Assembly: GCF_030035675.1 (NCBI RefSeq)
Contig: NC_084482.1
Location: 223,368,943 to 223,432,942 of the forward strand
Direction of reading: 5' to 3'
Length of the DNA stretch: 64,000 nucleotides
Origin: Rhineura floridana
Lineage: Eukaryota; Chordata; Lepidosauria; Squamata; Rhineuridae
The notes beneath the pieces are model-generated. The model was not told the origin of the DNA. It was given only the letters and a program-made list of their open reading frames with translations, and did not search any database. Positions 45,351 to 58,789 of the stretch are shown here, in pieces; position 1 is the first letter of the stretch, and each line of letters starts with the position of its first letter. The position numbers were made by a program, and so were the translations under genes.

Positions 45351-45700
45351 AGTAAATTTAAAACTGCAACACAGGGCAGCCTTCGAACACTTCTCAACAG
45401 ACACGACTAGCCCCTTCTGTAAGGTCCTTAATTTTCCCCAATAGTCAAGAGGCTGGTGGCCAGATATGGCCAGAAAGTGGAAGCTGATTGGAAAATTGGC
45501 ACCCCACAGTGTGAGAGGCAAACCTGGGAGCCCCTTCCCGTGAGCCTAGGGTCAGAGAACTTGGGGAGTCCCCCACACAGCCCCCACGACACCTCCCCAC
45601 AAAGTTGGCCTGGCCATCAGCTGGGAGGAGGGCGTCCCTCACCCAAGACTCACGTCGGCACTCCTTGGCAAAGGGTAGCTGGGCCTGGAGGCGCCTTTCT
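45351..45700. other. Intergenic, nothing recognised
   Basis: A 45-base phrase near 45450-45490 (ggccagatatggccagaaag) recurs in reverse at 38385-38430, so a small unknown repeat is likely. No gene. Confidence 0.35.
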
Positions 45701-45702
45701 CA

Positions 45703-46167
45703 TAGAACTAGTACTTCACACGATTTGGAAACTATACTTCTGTTAATGCAGCCTAACATAGCATTTGCCTTTTTTGCAGCCACATCACACTGCTGGCTCA
45801 TATTCAGCTTGAGATCAATGACAATCCCAAGATCCTTCTCACATGTCATACTGCTGAGCCAAGTATCCCCCATCTTATAACTGTGCATTTGGTTCTTTTT
45901 CCTAAGTGTAGAACTTTGCATTGATCCCTGTTGAATTTCATTCTGTTGTTTTCAGCCCAATGCTCCAGCCTATCAAGGTCCCTTTGAATTTTGTTTCTGT
46001 CTTCCACGGTATTAGCTATGCCCCCCAATTTTTCATCTGCAAATTTGATAAGCATGTTTTGTACCTCCTCATCCAAGTCATTAATAAAAATGTTAAAGAG
46101 CACTGGGCCCAGGACCGAGCCCTGTGGTACCCCACTTGTTACTTCCCCTAAGTTTGAGAAGGAACCA
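45703..46167 (-). mobile_element. CR1 LINE fragment
   Basis: The minus strand encodes [77 protein letters not shown]-like text and AAKKANAMLGCINRSIVSKS. It is the subfamily of 17.2-19 kb and 34.4-36.4 kb. It ends abruptly at the GC-rich block. Confidence 0.88.
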
Positions 46168-47530
46168 TTGACAAGGAAGGAGGTCTGGCTGCCTGTCTGG
46201 GATGGTGGCAACCCACCCCAGGGACCGCATGGTGGGGAGTCATCAAGAAGTCCTGGAAAGGATTGGGCAACAACAGCAACCCCTTCACCCCCCCAAGTAA
46301 GACTGTTTCCTTTCCGCCAAGCCCCCACCACCACCGGAACAGCCCCTTCTCTATGGATTCCAAGAGGGGAACTGGGATGGAGGGGGAACACTCTTCTCTC
46401 CTCCCCCAAGCACACTCTTGGTTCCTCCCCAGAACCCCCCATTTGTGCCCTCCTCAGGTCGATCCCTCTCTACTGCTCTCCCCCTCCCCATTTCAAATCT
46501 CCTCCCTCTCTCGCCATCCAAAGGTGTCTTTCCTGGGGGGGGGGTGAGAGTTGCACATGGGGCAGGGTGGGGGCGTCTGAGATCATCTCCGCGGAGTGGA
46601 CCTTGCAAGGGAATCCGCGCAGCAGCAGGACTGCACGGATCAGGGCCCCTCTGCGGGGATAGAGGAGAAGGGGGTCTCTTCCCTCCCTCCATGCAGATTA
46701 TTGTTGCTGGCTGGGAGAGGGGAGAGACCAGGAGGGCTGGCTGGGATCTCCGGGGTCCCTCCCCCGGAGTCAGCTGCAAGGGGCCCCCGACCCCTCTCTC
46801 CCCCCTGCACCCCCTTTCTGCCTCGCGCCTTTGCGGATGGTTTCCAAAGCGCACTGAACCCCTCTGGAGTTTGCAACAGAGAATTGCGAGGGGGGGTGGC
46901 AGGTGAGTTTTTGCAGCAGCAAAGCAAATACCCCCCCGCCCCGCTCTGTCCTCCCCCTCTCAATCCGGCCGCCTCGCCTCCCTCGGATTGCTTTCTGCAA
47001 ACAAATGGGCATCAACCTATCTACTAAACGGAGCTCCGGTTCCTAGAGAGGCAGGAAGTTGCAATCAAAATACTTTGGGGGGGGCGCCTTTCTCCCAGGA
47101 AGAGAAATAGGCGTGGGGAGGAGGAGGCGGCGGCGGCGGCGGCACAGGAGGACAAAGAGGTGCCACTCATGGGGTGCGTGGGTGGGTTGCTTTCTGTCAA
47201 GTGCTGAGCCAAAAAAGAGGGAATGGGGGGGAATATGCAGCTCTGGCAGAGGGAGAGGGTGCTTTGCAAGGGGGCACATGGGGAGGATTTGCTGGGTTGT
47301 TTTTGTGCCCCAGAACTGGAGGGGAGACACCTTTGGATTTCCTGGAGCTGAAAGGGTCTTGGTTAGCAGCCCCTCCAAAAAAAAGAGAGGGATCAGGCTC
47401 TTAAGGGCCTTCTAAAACGTCTGTAGGCAGAGGCTGAAGGAAATAAATAAATGCCCCCTCCTCAGCTGCACTCTGTGTGTGTGAGCCCCACGCCCAGGGT
47501 GGATCTCAGCTTGTCGTGCAAAATTGGCCC
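46168..47530 (+). promoter_or_regulatory. GC-rich CpG-island-like block upstream of the KRAB zinc-finger gene
   Basis: GC content and CG density are high from the CR1 edge to about 47.5 kb, with a (GGC)n run at 47128-47140. Shared phrases with 22318-23560 in the same order suggest a segmental copy. It lies 1.1 kb before the KRAB exon and probably holds the promoter and first exon. Overlapping frames on both strands here are products of GC bias and were left out. Confidence 0.5.
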
Positions 47531-47654
47531 AGCGGAGGGGTGCTGAGGGTCTTTCTCTGCTGGTGCTGCCAGCCTCGCCCCTTGCCTTGGAAACATCCAC
47601 ATTGGCTGTAGTGCTTCAAGGTCTGAGGGTTCATAATGTCAGGAGTCCTTACGA

Positions 47655-47865
47655 CGACCTTGTACGGTGGGTCAGGATGAGTACAACGATTGCGGCAGTT
47701 AATCTTTCTGGGTTTTCATGGTAATCGGTATTCTGTGGTGGCTTACCATTGCCTTCCTCTGAGCCCGAGAGGGAGTGACTGGCCCAAGGTCACCCAGGGA
47801 GCTTCATGGCTGTGTGGGGATTCGATCCCTCGTCTCCCAGGTCATAGTCCAACACAAACTGGCCC
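47655..47865 (-). mobile_element. Sauria-type SINE, minus strand
   Basis: Text ttttcatggtaatcggtatt to gggattcgatccctcgtctc and tcatagtccaacac. The BovB-like end is decayed. Confidence 0.75.
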
Positions 47866-48092
47866 TCCTATAAAAACGAGGTAGGCCTCTACTCCTGTTG
47901 GTAGAGAATGGAGGGGGAGGACCATCACCTCCTACATAGCCACCCCAAAAACATCTCAGCACACTGGGGAATTAAAAACACAACCTGATGGCTTGGGGGG
48001 ACTACCCCTGAAAGCAGGCTGCAGAAGGGCCAAATGCATGGAGGCTACGAGCACAGTTTAGGATCACGGGGTCTACAGGAGAGCTCTGGAGG

Positions 48093-48216
48093 AGCATGTT
48101 GTTGTTACATGCCTTCAAGTCAATTATGACTTATGGTGACCCTATGAATCTTCTTTGGATATATTCAGAGGATTTCATGGTAAGAGGTATTCAGAGGGGG
48201 TTTACCATTGCCTCAG
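48093..48216 (-). mobile_element. Sauria-type SINE, 3' half
   Basis: Runs from catgccttcaagtcaattat to ggtttaccattgcctc; the tRNA part is missing. Confidence 0.7.
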
Positions 48217-48254
48217 GGGAATCATGGAGGGACTTAAATCCTATTCCTGTGGAT

Positions 48255-48600
48255 TGTGCAACCAGAGAGGGGTTACACACCACATTTTTTCCATCATTGG
48301 TCCTTACACATCATAAAGAGAGTTTTTTCCGCTGTGGCCCCAAGCTTTGGAATGCCCTACCCCAAGAAGCCCGCTCTGCTCCCTCCCTGATGGTTTTCCG
48401 GAGACTTCTGAAAACGATCTTGTTCCGGAGAGCCTTTGGGAGGGACTGAAGGTAGAGCCTGACATTGATTTTATGCCTTCTACGTTAAATTTTACCTTTG
48501 TAGTCCCTTTAATACCAATCTCTCTCTGTGTATATGTGTGTGTGTGTTTTATTTTATGAATTTTAATTTATTTTAATGTTTGAGAAGTTACATTTCCTTT
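48255..48600 (+). mobile_element. L2-like LINE 3' end
   Basis: It encodes FFRCGPKLWNALPQEARSAP and FRRLLKTILFRRAFGRD and then an AT-rich 3' UTR with (TG)n at 48533-48547. It ends immediately before the acceptor of the KRAB exon. Confidence 0.65.
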
Positions 48601-48606
48601 TTCTAG

Positions 48607-48777
<171 letters not shown>

Positions 48778-48859
48778 TAAATTTTGAAAGCATGAATTGA
48801 GTATTTGTAGTGCAGGGATCCTGTTATGGCAATGGGTGTCTTTGGCTCTGGACATTTGG

Positions 48860-48960
48860 GGAGGAACCGCAGCTCAGGGGTCGGACGCCTGCTTTGCATG
48901 CAGAAGATTCTTGGTTCAGTCCCAGCCGTCTCCAGAAAGAAGGAAATGTTCAGGCAGAAG
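48860..48960 (+). mobile_element. tRNA-Ala-derived SINE fragment
   Basis: ggaaccgcagctcaggggtc, gctttgcatgcagaagattc and cttggttcagtcccagc show the A-box, anticodon arm (TGC) and B-box. It lies in intron 1 of the KRAB gene. Confidence 0.7.
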
Positions 48961-49009
48961 GTCTTTCTCAGTGTGAGATCCCAGAGATCGAGGGCTAGTT
49001 GGTTCAGTG

Positions 49010-49590
49010 CAAACACTTGCAAATTCAGGCAGGACCAAAAGACTTACCTTGCAGCAGGAGGAGGAGAGGGCAGGAGCTCCCAAACTCCAGCAGAGCATCT
49101 TCTCCTGCATCCTCAACAGATGATTGACACTCTGTGCCTTGTACTGTAAACCCCCAGTGGGAAGAGATGCTCCCGGGAGCACCCGCTGCCTCCTCTCTCT
49201 TCCTTCCTCTGCCGCAAAGTCAGAGCTTTTGTCTTCGGAGCAGGAAGAGGCAGCAATGGCACTTTGCAGAATCTAAGTGGGCACCTCTGTGCTTGCATGA
49301 GGCTGCGAGGAGGGCTGTGCCCACCTGGATCCTTTCCGCAAGCATGGGAGTTGGCGTCCTTGCCTGTGCTCGCAACATCCCCATTAGGGACCGGAACCCC
49401 AGCTAGAACATTGCTGTGTTCCACCCAGTGCTTTCCATTTGTACTGAGGAAGATTCTCTGGTTGTTTCTGATGTGTACTTTTTAGCAATTCATTATTTCC
49501 GGAGTCAGAGGAAAATTCTTACATCCCGCATTTTCTCCAATTTGAAGCTTGGTATTTGGAGAGGAGCGTCTCTATTCCATCAGCACCTGG
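49010..49590. other. KRAB gene intron, no feature recognised
   Basis: Mixed-composition DNA; the frames found on either strand (for example 49134-49406) match nothing known. Confidence 0.4.
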
Positions 49591-49599
49591 AGAGGCAGG

Positions 49600-49985
49600 G
49601 CAAGTCCGCAGTCAGTGTCTGGAGTAATGGGCTGGTTGTATGCCAAAAAATTAAAGCTGAATCCAGATAAGATGGAAGTACTATGGGTGGGCAGTTCCCT
49701 TGACATCATGACTTGTTTGTAATGGGGCTGCCCTCCCCCTTAAGCAGCAGGTGTACAGTTTGGGGGGTACTCTGGAAACAACTTTGTCACTTAAGGCCCA
49801 GGTGGCCTCAGTGACTAGGAAGGCCCATGGCCACCTTTGGCTAGTGTGCCAGCTATGATCATTTGTAGATAGGGATAGCCTGGCCATATTTATCCACACT
49901 CTGGCAAGCTCCAGGTTGGACCACTGTAATGGACTGTGCATGGGGCTGCCCTTAAAGACAGTCTGGAAATTCCAGCTGCTGCAAA
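49600..49985 (+). mobile_element. L2-like LINE fragment
   Basis: It contains ctgaatccagataagatgga (LNPDKTEVL-like), then gcctcagtgactaggaagg and aggttggaccactgtaatgg (LDYCN-like), in L2 order. The frame is destroyed. Confidence 0.65.
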
Positions 49986-50190
49986 ATTATTTATTAATTT
50001 ATAAGCGTATATACCGCTCACATGCCAGAATTGCCTTCTAAGCAGTTTCCAAGCATAAGATCAATTATGAAATCCATACATAATTAAAATACACAATAAA
50101 GCTATTCGATCAATACATTATAAACACCCATATTTAAAATATATGCTAAAACAATCCCATTTAAAAACTTAACAATTAAAACACAATTAA
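49986..50190 (-). mobile_element. L2-type LINE tail
   Basis: Reverse-sense tail: ttatttattaatttataagc, gtatataccgctcac, aagcagtttccaagca. Confidence 0.6.
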
Positions 50191-50199
50191 AACCATTGG

Positions 50200-50885
50200 A
50201 TCAGGAAGCTGAGTGGAACCTTGCGTGTACTGAAGTGCTTCTGGCCTCAACACCGTATAACACATGCACTTAGTTAAGACATCTTTTTCAGAAGCCATTT
50301 GGAGGATGTAGAGGAATTCATTCAGAGACAAATTTGAGCAGAGGCAGATTCCAAATTTATTCAAAGCATACAACCCTGGAGAGCCAAGCAGAAAACTGCA
50401 GCTGACTCTCTACAAAATGGCACAGGCCTTTATAGTTTTTCACAGAACAAAGACTTCAGCAGATGAAACTCTCACATCCGCCGTTGTTATTGCTGGAAGT
50501 AGAGAGATGTTGTAAAGATCCCTTCCTTGCTCCTCTTGCCGCCGTGGCTGCTGCTGCTGCTATTTCCAATACTGCTCCACTGTTTCAGATGGGAACATTC
50601 CTGTGAAATGTACCATTGTTTCTCTTTCAGAAAACTTACATGTTGGGCAAAGCTCCCCCTCAAGTTTACTTTTTATCTGTCTTCTTTTACATGACCCTAT
50701 CTGTATTCTATTCATGGGGCGTAATCACCAAAGGTACTGGGGCTGTTCCTTCTAAACTTCATTTCAACCACAATTCTTATTTTTGGATCTGTAGATGGTT
50801 GTAGAAGGTTGTAGATGGTATCTCCTTACCTTCATTTCTTCCTGTCACAGACATCCACTTGAAAACATAAATTTGCCTGAAAATA
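50200..50885. other. KRAB gene intron, unassigned
   Basis: Near 50340 the phrase aaatttattcaaagcatac resembles the end of the solo LTR at 20.5 kb, so a broken LTR remnant is possible. There is a (CTG)n-like run at 50547-50560. Nothing firm. Confidence 0.35.
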
Positions 50886-50889
50886 TTTG

Positions 50890-51060
50890 TCTTCTCCCAG
50901 GCATTTTAGCATGTGCTTTTAACTTGTTTTTAATTTTTTTTAAAAATTGTGTTTTAAATTGTCTGTTGTGTTTTACAATTTGTATATTTGTTTTTAATTG
51001 TTGTAAACCACCCAGAGAGCTTTGGCTATGGGGCAGTATATAAATGTAATAAATAAATAA
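50890..51060 (+). mobile_element. L2 LINE tail
   Basis: ctcccaggcattttagcatg to gttgtaaaccacccagagag and gggcagtatataaatg with (aaat)n. Confidence 0.75.
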
Positions 51061-51139
51061 AGACTTTTAGAAGCCTTACACTGAAAGGACAGAGGTCAAC
51101 GTAAGGAAAAGGTCAAACCTTTAACTTACTATTAACTGT

Positions 51140-51410
51140 CAGGCATATTTATTTATTCATTGTATTTGAATACCGCCCCATAGCCGAAGCTCTCTGGGCG
51201 GTTTACAGTAACTAAAAACATTAAAAACAAATGTACAAGTTTAAAAACACATCTTTAAAACAATTTAAAACACACTTTAAAAAAAATTAAAACAATTTAA
51301 AAAGACACATGCTAAAATGCCTGGGAGAAGAGGAAAGTCTTGACCTGGCACCGAAAAGATAACAGTGTTGGTGCCAGGCACACCTCGTCAGGGAGATCAT
51401 TCCATAATTA
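51140..51410 (-). mobile_element. L2 LINE 3' end
   Basis: Reverse-sense copy: gaataccgccccatagccg, gggcggtttacag, atgcctgggagaagaggaaa, ggcacacctcgtcagggaga. It faces the tail at 50890-51060, making an inverted pair about 80 bases apart. Confidence 0.82.
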
Positions 51411-51619
51411 TATACCTTTGCCAAAGCATAAAATCCTTAAACCCAAAATTCCCTAACTCTAAATATCCTAACAGGTGCAAGATTTATAAGGTTAAAATTA
51501 TACTTATTAGCTTTGAAAGGCTCAATTTGGAATGTCTGGATACTTTGTGGACAAAAGTAACTAGTCTTGACTCTGTAATTCAAGCAGAAAATCACATATT
51601 AAAAAGACAATCAAAAGAA

Positions 51620-52965
51620 ATGTTATAGTTTAAAGAAAATAATTGGGCTCAAATCTCTATGAAGATTCCATCAGCTTATGTCGTATTGTCAGTTTGGTAT
51701 AAATTGAGAGATAAAATATGTTCAAGATTATTACCGCATACATCATTATTTCATAATGGATTTATAATTTATGTTAATGAAATGTTAAGAGATTTTTAAA
51801 AGTGTAATCAAGTAAACGTAATACATAATAATATTTTATTTATTTATTTATTATTTAATTTCTATCCCGCCCTTCCTCCCAGCAGGAGCCCAGGGCGGCA
51901 AACAAAGCACTAAAAACACTTTAAAACATCATAAAAACAGATCTTAAAATACATTAAAACAAAACAGCGTTAAAAACATTTTTAAAAAAACTTTTTTAAA
52001 AAGGGTTAAAAACATTATTAAAAACATATTAATAAAAGACATAGTCTGGGAGCACTGTATTAAATCATATACAGAAATTGTCAATTTAATGGGTGGTCAG
52101 AAACCATATCTATATCAATATTTTTAAGTAAGAGAGGATTTCATATGTTTATTTAGGAAATATGGGCCACTAAGGAAGAAGGCTGAGTTTGAAAATTTGC
52201 TAAGCTCAGGTAAAAACAAGGGCCTAATTGGAAAAAAATATTTTATAATTATGAAACTTAACAATAACAAAGAAAGATTTATGATGAAATGGAAAAGGAT
52301 TTTCAACAAGAAATAAACCTGATGGAATGGGTATGGATTTGATCAAATACCATTTCAACTAATATCAACTGACCTAAAGGAAAATTTCTATAAAGTTCAA
52401 TGGTACAATATCTTACTCCATATAGGCTTTCAAAAATGTATTTTGTAGTACGGAGTCAGTGATGGAGATGTGATAAAAATCAAGCAGATTGTCTACATCT
52501 ATTTTGGAGCTGCCCTGTGATACAAGTAAATTGAACTTGGCTGTGTAAAACAATTCTAGATATGACAAGGTACTTTTTACCAAACAACCCTAAAGTATAT
52601 TGTTAAATTTTGTGGGTGGTATAGTTCCAGAATTTGATTTAGAAAAAAATTTAAATGTGTTGACAGTAACAAAAATAAGAATCACTAATGGAAAAAGAAA
52701 GAAGTTCCATTAATCTTGGATTGGTTTAACAAAGTCTGGGAGACAATATTAAAATTGACAAACTTTTGAAGAGAGAAAAACCAGCAAGTAAACAGATTTT
52801 TACAACAGTGGTCTTTATTGATTACGTTTTGGAACAAGATTCAAGATAATATTTATCCATATTCTTCATAAACATTATTATAAAAGGGGAAAGAAATTAA
52901 TATAAAAATAAGAGAAATAAGAGAAATAATATATCTTTATAACAAATTGTATGATTCCCTTCCCC
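51620..52965 (+). mobile_element. L1-like LINE, decayed ORF2 C-terminal region
   Basis: Broken frames still show PSAYVVLSVWYKLRDKI-like text (51665-51720), then VQWYNILLHIGFQ and a run equivalent to the L1 end GVSD-x-CWRC-x-QADC-x4-HIYWSCPVIQ (52445-52525). It is interrupted by an L2 tail at 51838-52025. Very AT-rich, many lesions, old. Confidence 0.65.
51838..52025 (-). mobile_element. L2-type LINE tail inside the L1
   Basis: ttctatcccgcccttcctcc and ccagggcggcaaacaaagc in reverse sense. Confidence 0.7.
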
Positions 52966-53105
52966 GCCTCCTTCTTTCTTAGTTAAAACATATATAAATC
53001 TGTATAATCTTTTTTCTCTTCCTTCTACTTTCTGAATGTATTTTCAGTTATCAATATGTTATGGAAAATTAATGAAGTCTGACTACTGGGGGGGGAAGTA
53101 ATTAG

Positions 53106-53204
53106 TCTTGTCTGCTTCCTTGAAAGAATTGGACCTCAAATCCTGTCGGGAAGAAAGAAAAGATCTCTTGATCCAGGATCCCAAAGAAGAAGAGTTGTTA
53201 CCAG
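53106..53204 (+). CDS. KRAB zinc-finger gene, linker exon (KRAB-B-like position)
   Basis: This 99-base stretch from an acceptor (gtaattag, ending 53105) to a donor (ccag then gtagat) encodes SASLKELDLKSCREERKDLL and IQDPKEEELLP. It begins and ends one base into a codon, matching the KRAB exon end and the finger exon start. The pattern of a short acidic segment with leucines at this place is usual in KRAB genes of reptiles. The polypyrimidine tract is weak because of a G run before it. The exon call rests on phase and position and is less certain than its neighbours. Confidence 0.65.
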
Positions 53205-53819
53205 GTAGATGCTTAGCTCTGTTGTGGGTCCTTTTTGGTCGAGGAATTGAAGGATTCTTCCATTCCTGTGTAATCTCATTCCTGACAGATTAACCCATCA
53301 GTGTGTGAGTTGCTGGATAAGGCCAGGGGCCAGCATCCTCGCTCATAGAGGCCAACCTGAAGCCTCTGGAAAGCCCCCAAGCAGCACTCTCCCCTCCTGC
53401 ATTTACCAGCAACTGCTATTCAGAAGCTTGCGCCTCTGACACTGGTTTTCTGATTTTCTTTTTGTTTTAATGTCCACGACGCTTAGAGTTTGTAAAAATA
53501 TTTAAGCTTTTTATAAATGCTTTAAAATAAATAAATAAAGTAGTTCTGGTTAGTTGTAGTATGTAGGTTAGTAGCCATTGACAACCTTATCCTCCAAGGA
53601 TTTGTCTACTCTTCTGCCATCCAAGTTGGTGGCGATCACGGCCTCCTGAGAGAGCGAATTCCGTAGTTTAAGTATGCGCTGAGTAAAGAAGTACTTTCTT
53701 TTGTCTGTCCTGAATCTTCCAACATTCAGCTTCATTGGATGTGCACAAGTTCTAGTGTTATGAAAGAGGGAGAAAAACTTTTACCTCCCCACATTCTCCA
53801 CGCCATGCATAATTTTATA

Positions 53820-54172
53820 CAGTAGGGCCCCACTCATATGGCAGGTTAGGTTCCAGACTACCACCAGAAAGCAAAAACCGCTGAAAAGCGGATCAGCTGT
53901 AGCACGGGGGTCTGGAACCTAACCTGCTGATTGCAGCAGAGGGGGAGAAGATCAGATCTTCCCCTCCTCTGGTGCGATCAGCTCAAGCGGGGGAGACTGA
54001 TCGCGCCAGAAGAGGAGAAGGTCAGCTGTAGCATCCTACAGCTGATCTTCCCCTCCTCCAGCGCCATCAGCTGGAGTGCAAGGAGCTCCAGCCCCCCTCC
54101 AGCTGATCGCTCCACTGGTGCCGTATTAATGGAACGCTGAAAAGCGGGGCACCGAGACGTGGGGCTCTACTG
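53820..54172. mobile_element. Tigger/pogo-type MITE
   Basis: Ends CAGTAGGGCCCCACTCATA and ACGTGGGGCTCTACTG are inverted repeats, with TA duplicated at 53818-53819 and 54173-54174. The inside has a further inverted segment around cagctgtagcatcctacagctg and repeated gatcagct text. The 353-base length and TA target fit non-autonomous TcMar-Tigger elements. Confidence 0.82.
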
Positions 54173-54207
54173 TACTGACTCACCTTTTCTCTAAACTACT
54201 ACTACTA

Positions 54208-54420
54208 TGGACTACCTTCAAGTCGATTCTGACTTATGGGTGACCGTATGAATAGGGTTTTCATGGTAAGCGGTGTTCGGAGGGGATTTACCATTGCCTC
54301 CCTCTGAGGCTGAGAGGCAGTGACTGGCCCAAGGTCACCCAGTGAGCTTCATGGCTGTGTGAGGATTTGAACCCTGGTCTCCCAGGTTGTAGTCCAACAC
54401 CTTAACCACTACACCACACT
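54208..54420 (-). mobile_element. Sauria-type SINE, near complete
   Basis: From accttcaagtcgattctgac to gaggatttgaaccctggtct and accactacaccacact. It lies in the CR1. Confidence 0.85.
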
Positions 54421-55129
54421 AAAATGTCCCAAATGCTGCCATCTTTTCACACAAGGGAATTGCTTCATCTCCTTGATCATTCTGGTTGCCCTTGTCTGAA
54501 CCTTTTCTCTGCAGTGTCCTTTTTGAGGTGAGGGGACCAGAACTGTACGCAGTATTCCAAATGTGGCCACTACATAGATTTGTGGCATTATGATATTATT
54601 TGTTTGTTTGTTGTTTGATTTATATCCCACCCTTCCTCCCAGCAGAAGCCCAGTTTTTGCAGAGTTTTCTTTTGCGTTCCTTTCCTAATAATCCCTGACA
54701 TGGAATTCACCTTTTTTTCCAGAGCTGCTACACACTGGGTCGACATGAGCAAATATATGAAATTAAGATTTTTTTTTGCCTGATTTTTTGCATCACTGTA
54801 CACTTGTTTGCATTGAATTGCATTTGCCATTCTAAAGCCCATTCACACCATTTGGAGACATCATTTTGGAGCTCGTCACCATCCTTTTTTTGTTTTAATC
54901 ACCCTGAACAATTTAGTATCATCTGCAAACTTAATTTCCTAATGGTCCCTAGTATAGAATCTGCCCTTTTCACAGCTGTCCTATGCTGAGTTGACATTTT
55001 CATCAAGCTAGTTATTGATAACAAGAGAATCTTTCCTCATAATCAAAGAATCTTTAGCTTACTCAGAAGTCTTTGGTGAGGTACTTTGGTGAAAGCTTTT
55101 TGAAAGTCTAAGTATACGTTGTCCACTGT

Positions 55130-55265
55130 ACTTATTGACACTTATTGACACTCTCAAAGAATTCTAATAGGTTAGTGAGACAGGACTATTAGTGAGACAG
55201 GACTAGTGACAGGACTAGACAGGTTAGTGAGACAGGACTAGTGACAGGACTAGACAGATCAGTGA
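55130..55265. repeat. Short imperfect tandem repeat
   Basis: Repeats of ttagtgagacaggacta and gtgacaggactagacag in varied order, grown inside the CR1 fragment. Confidence 0.75.
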
Positions 55266-55444
55266 GGCAACAGAACTATACTGGTTATGCTTCAGCAAGG
55301 CTTGTTCTTCGATATCCTTGGTAATGTTATCTTTAACAATAGTTTCCACCAGTTTTCCTGGAACAGACATTAAGCTAACTGGTCTATAATTTCCAGGATC
55401 CTCCCAGATCCTTTTTTAAAAATTGGTGTTACATTGACCTCTTT

Positions 55445-57073
<1,629 letters not shown>

Positions 57074-57178
57074 ATGCAACATGGAAATAATTTCAGTGTG
57101 AGCCTTACTCTATATCTTTAAACTAGAGGACTGGTGGAATTTAGGTGGCCCAAGGTAGTATTAAGCAGCGTTAAGTTT
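57074..57178 (+). other. 3' UTR start of the KRAB gene with finger remains
   Basis: After the stop, atgcaacatggaaataattt and cagtgtgagccttactctat still resemble a tenth finger, so the array was once longer. No poly(A) signal can be assigned. Confidence 0.6.
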
Positions 57179-57179
57179 G

Positions 57180-57500
57180 TAGTTAGCTTTCATTTTGTGG
57201 GCTACAGCTTGGGACCAGGATACCTAAAAGATAATTTCACCTCTTATACACCCAACCAATCACTGCGGTCTGCAGGGGAGGACCTCTTGCATATACCTTC
57301 TCATCATGAGGTTCATTCTGTATGATATAGGAAACTGGCACCTATCCTTTGGAACTCCCTCCCATTACATATCTGACAGGCATTGTCTATATTTTATTTT
57401 TGGTGCCCATTATGGACCTTTTTCAACATACCTTTTCAGGAGAACTTTTATCCCAGTCTGTATTTGTATTGGATTTGAAGATGGTTTTAATTATTTTTTT
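57180..57500 (+). mobile_element. L2-like LINE 3' fragment (older subfamily)
   Basis: cagcttgggaccaggatacc, tggaactccctcccattac and ttttatcccagtctgtattt match the copies at 15985 and 58540. Confidence 0.65.
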
Positions 57501-57559
57501 TGTAGAAAATTGTTGGTTTTGTTGCCAATATCAATGTCGTCAGGAGCCTAGACCAAAAG

Positions 57560-58450
57560 GCTAGACTCCTAGCAGGGGCACCCAAGGTGGAATGGTCAAA
57601 GCTGAGACACTAGACTAAGATGCATCCAAACTCAGAGGAAGGCACATAAACCCTATGAACAGTATCCAAAATGCAACACGAGATAGTGCTGGAAGATGAG
57701 ACCCCAGGTCAGAAGGCACTCACCGAGCTACTGGGGAAGAACAAAGGACAAGTACGAGTAGCGCTGTGACTAATGATGCAGCTTGGTCAAAGCCGAAAGG
57801 AAGCCCAGAGGCTGATGCGCACAGATGTGAAAGGAGAGTCCGGAGTTGTATGACACACACAATAGGAACATCGAATGTGAGAAGCATGAACCAGGGAAAG
57901 TTAGAACTTGTCAAGCAAGAAATGGAACTCGTCAACATTACAATACTTGGTGTGAGCAAACTAAAATAGATGGGAATGGGACATTTTCAATCGGGCAACT
58001 ACAAAATATTTTATGCAGGAAATGAGAAATTAAGAAGAAATGGGGTTGCTTTAATAGTGAGAAGTGATGTAGCAAGAGCAATTAGGAGCTACAACGCAAG
58101 GTCTGAGTGAGTGATATCAATGAGATTAAACGGGAAACCTATTAACATAACCATCACCCAAGTCTATGCTCCAACGGCAAATGCAGAAGAAGAGGAATTG
58201 GAGAGATTTTATGCAGAAGTACAGGAAGAAATTGATCACACACCAAAACAAGATGTGCTGAACTGGTCATATTGAAAATCAGAGTAAAGCTAGAGAAAAC
58301 CAACAAAGCAATCATAATGTCAAAATACAATTTAAATAGCATCCCAGAAGCATATAAAGATCAAATAAGGAACGGGTTTGAGGCTTTAAACTTAGTTGAC
58401 AGAGAACCAGAAAAACTATGGAATAAAGTCAGAGACATTATCTGAGAAGA
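57560..58450 (+). mobile_element. BovB/RTE LINE, 5' region with endonuclease
   Basis: It encodes TIGTSNVRSMNQGKLELVKQ, VNITILGVSKLK, NGVALIVRSDVARAI, INITITQVYAPTANAEEEEL and FYAEVQEEIDHTPKQD, the AP-endonuclease part of RTE elements, then KYNLNSIPEAYKDQIRN from the linker. The segment between them is deleted, and stops break the frame. It is the only 5' BovB part in the window. Confidence 0.85.
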
Positions 58451-58499
58451 ATGCCAGTCAGTCAGAACTTTATTGTATATAGCCAATGGCCTTAACAAT

Positions 58500-58735
58500 G
58501 TATACAAAATGTAGCTTAAAAGACCCGTCTTAGTCAAAGCTCTTTGGCACTCCCTCCCGTTACATATCAGACAGGCATTGTCTCTATTTTTTGTGCCCAT
58601 TATGGACCTTTTTCAGCATACCTTTTAAGTGGAAATTTTATCCCAGTCTTTTCTGTAGAAAATTGTTGCTTTTGTCGCTGATATTTTTGGTATATTATGG
58701 AGAGCCATTAGTAAATGGAAATAAAAAATAAAGAA
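58500..58735 (+). mobile_element. L2-like LINE 3' fragment (older subfamily)
   Basis: ctttggcactccctcccgtt, gcattgtctctattttttg and tggagagccattagtaaatg; same subfamily as 57180-57500. Confidence 0.6.
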
Positions 58736-58789
58736 TGCTAATCCTTGTATTAATGACCACTTTACCAGATCCTTTCATATGGTTTAGTT

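Larger units (their letters stand above)
53324..55440 (-). mobile_element. CR1 LINE, 3' half, carrying two insertions
   Basis: Reverse-sense CR1: tail-like text at 53324-53420, then gtactttcttttgtctgtcc (53690), gaatcttccaacattcagc, the thumb region to 54180, RATRMIKEMKQFP-like text at 54440-54480, and NYRPVSLTSVPG-equivalent text at 55360-55400. It contains a Tigger MITE at 53820-54172 and a Sauria-type SINE at 54208-54420. Many lesions. Confidence 0.8.

Noticed and set aside
46351-46906. Long frames on both strands in the GC-rich block (also 22.9-23.5 kb)
   Set aside because: High GC content removes stop codons; the products are low-complexity Pro, Gly and Arg sequences without known motifs.
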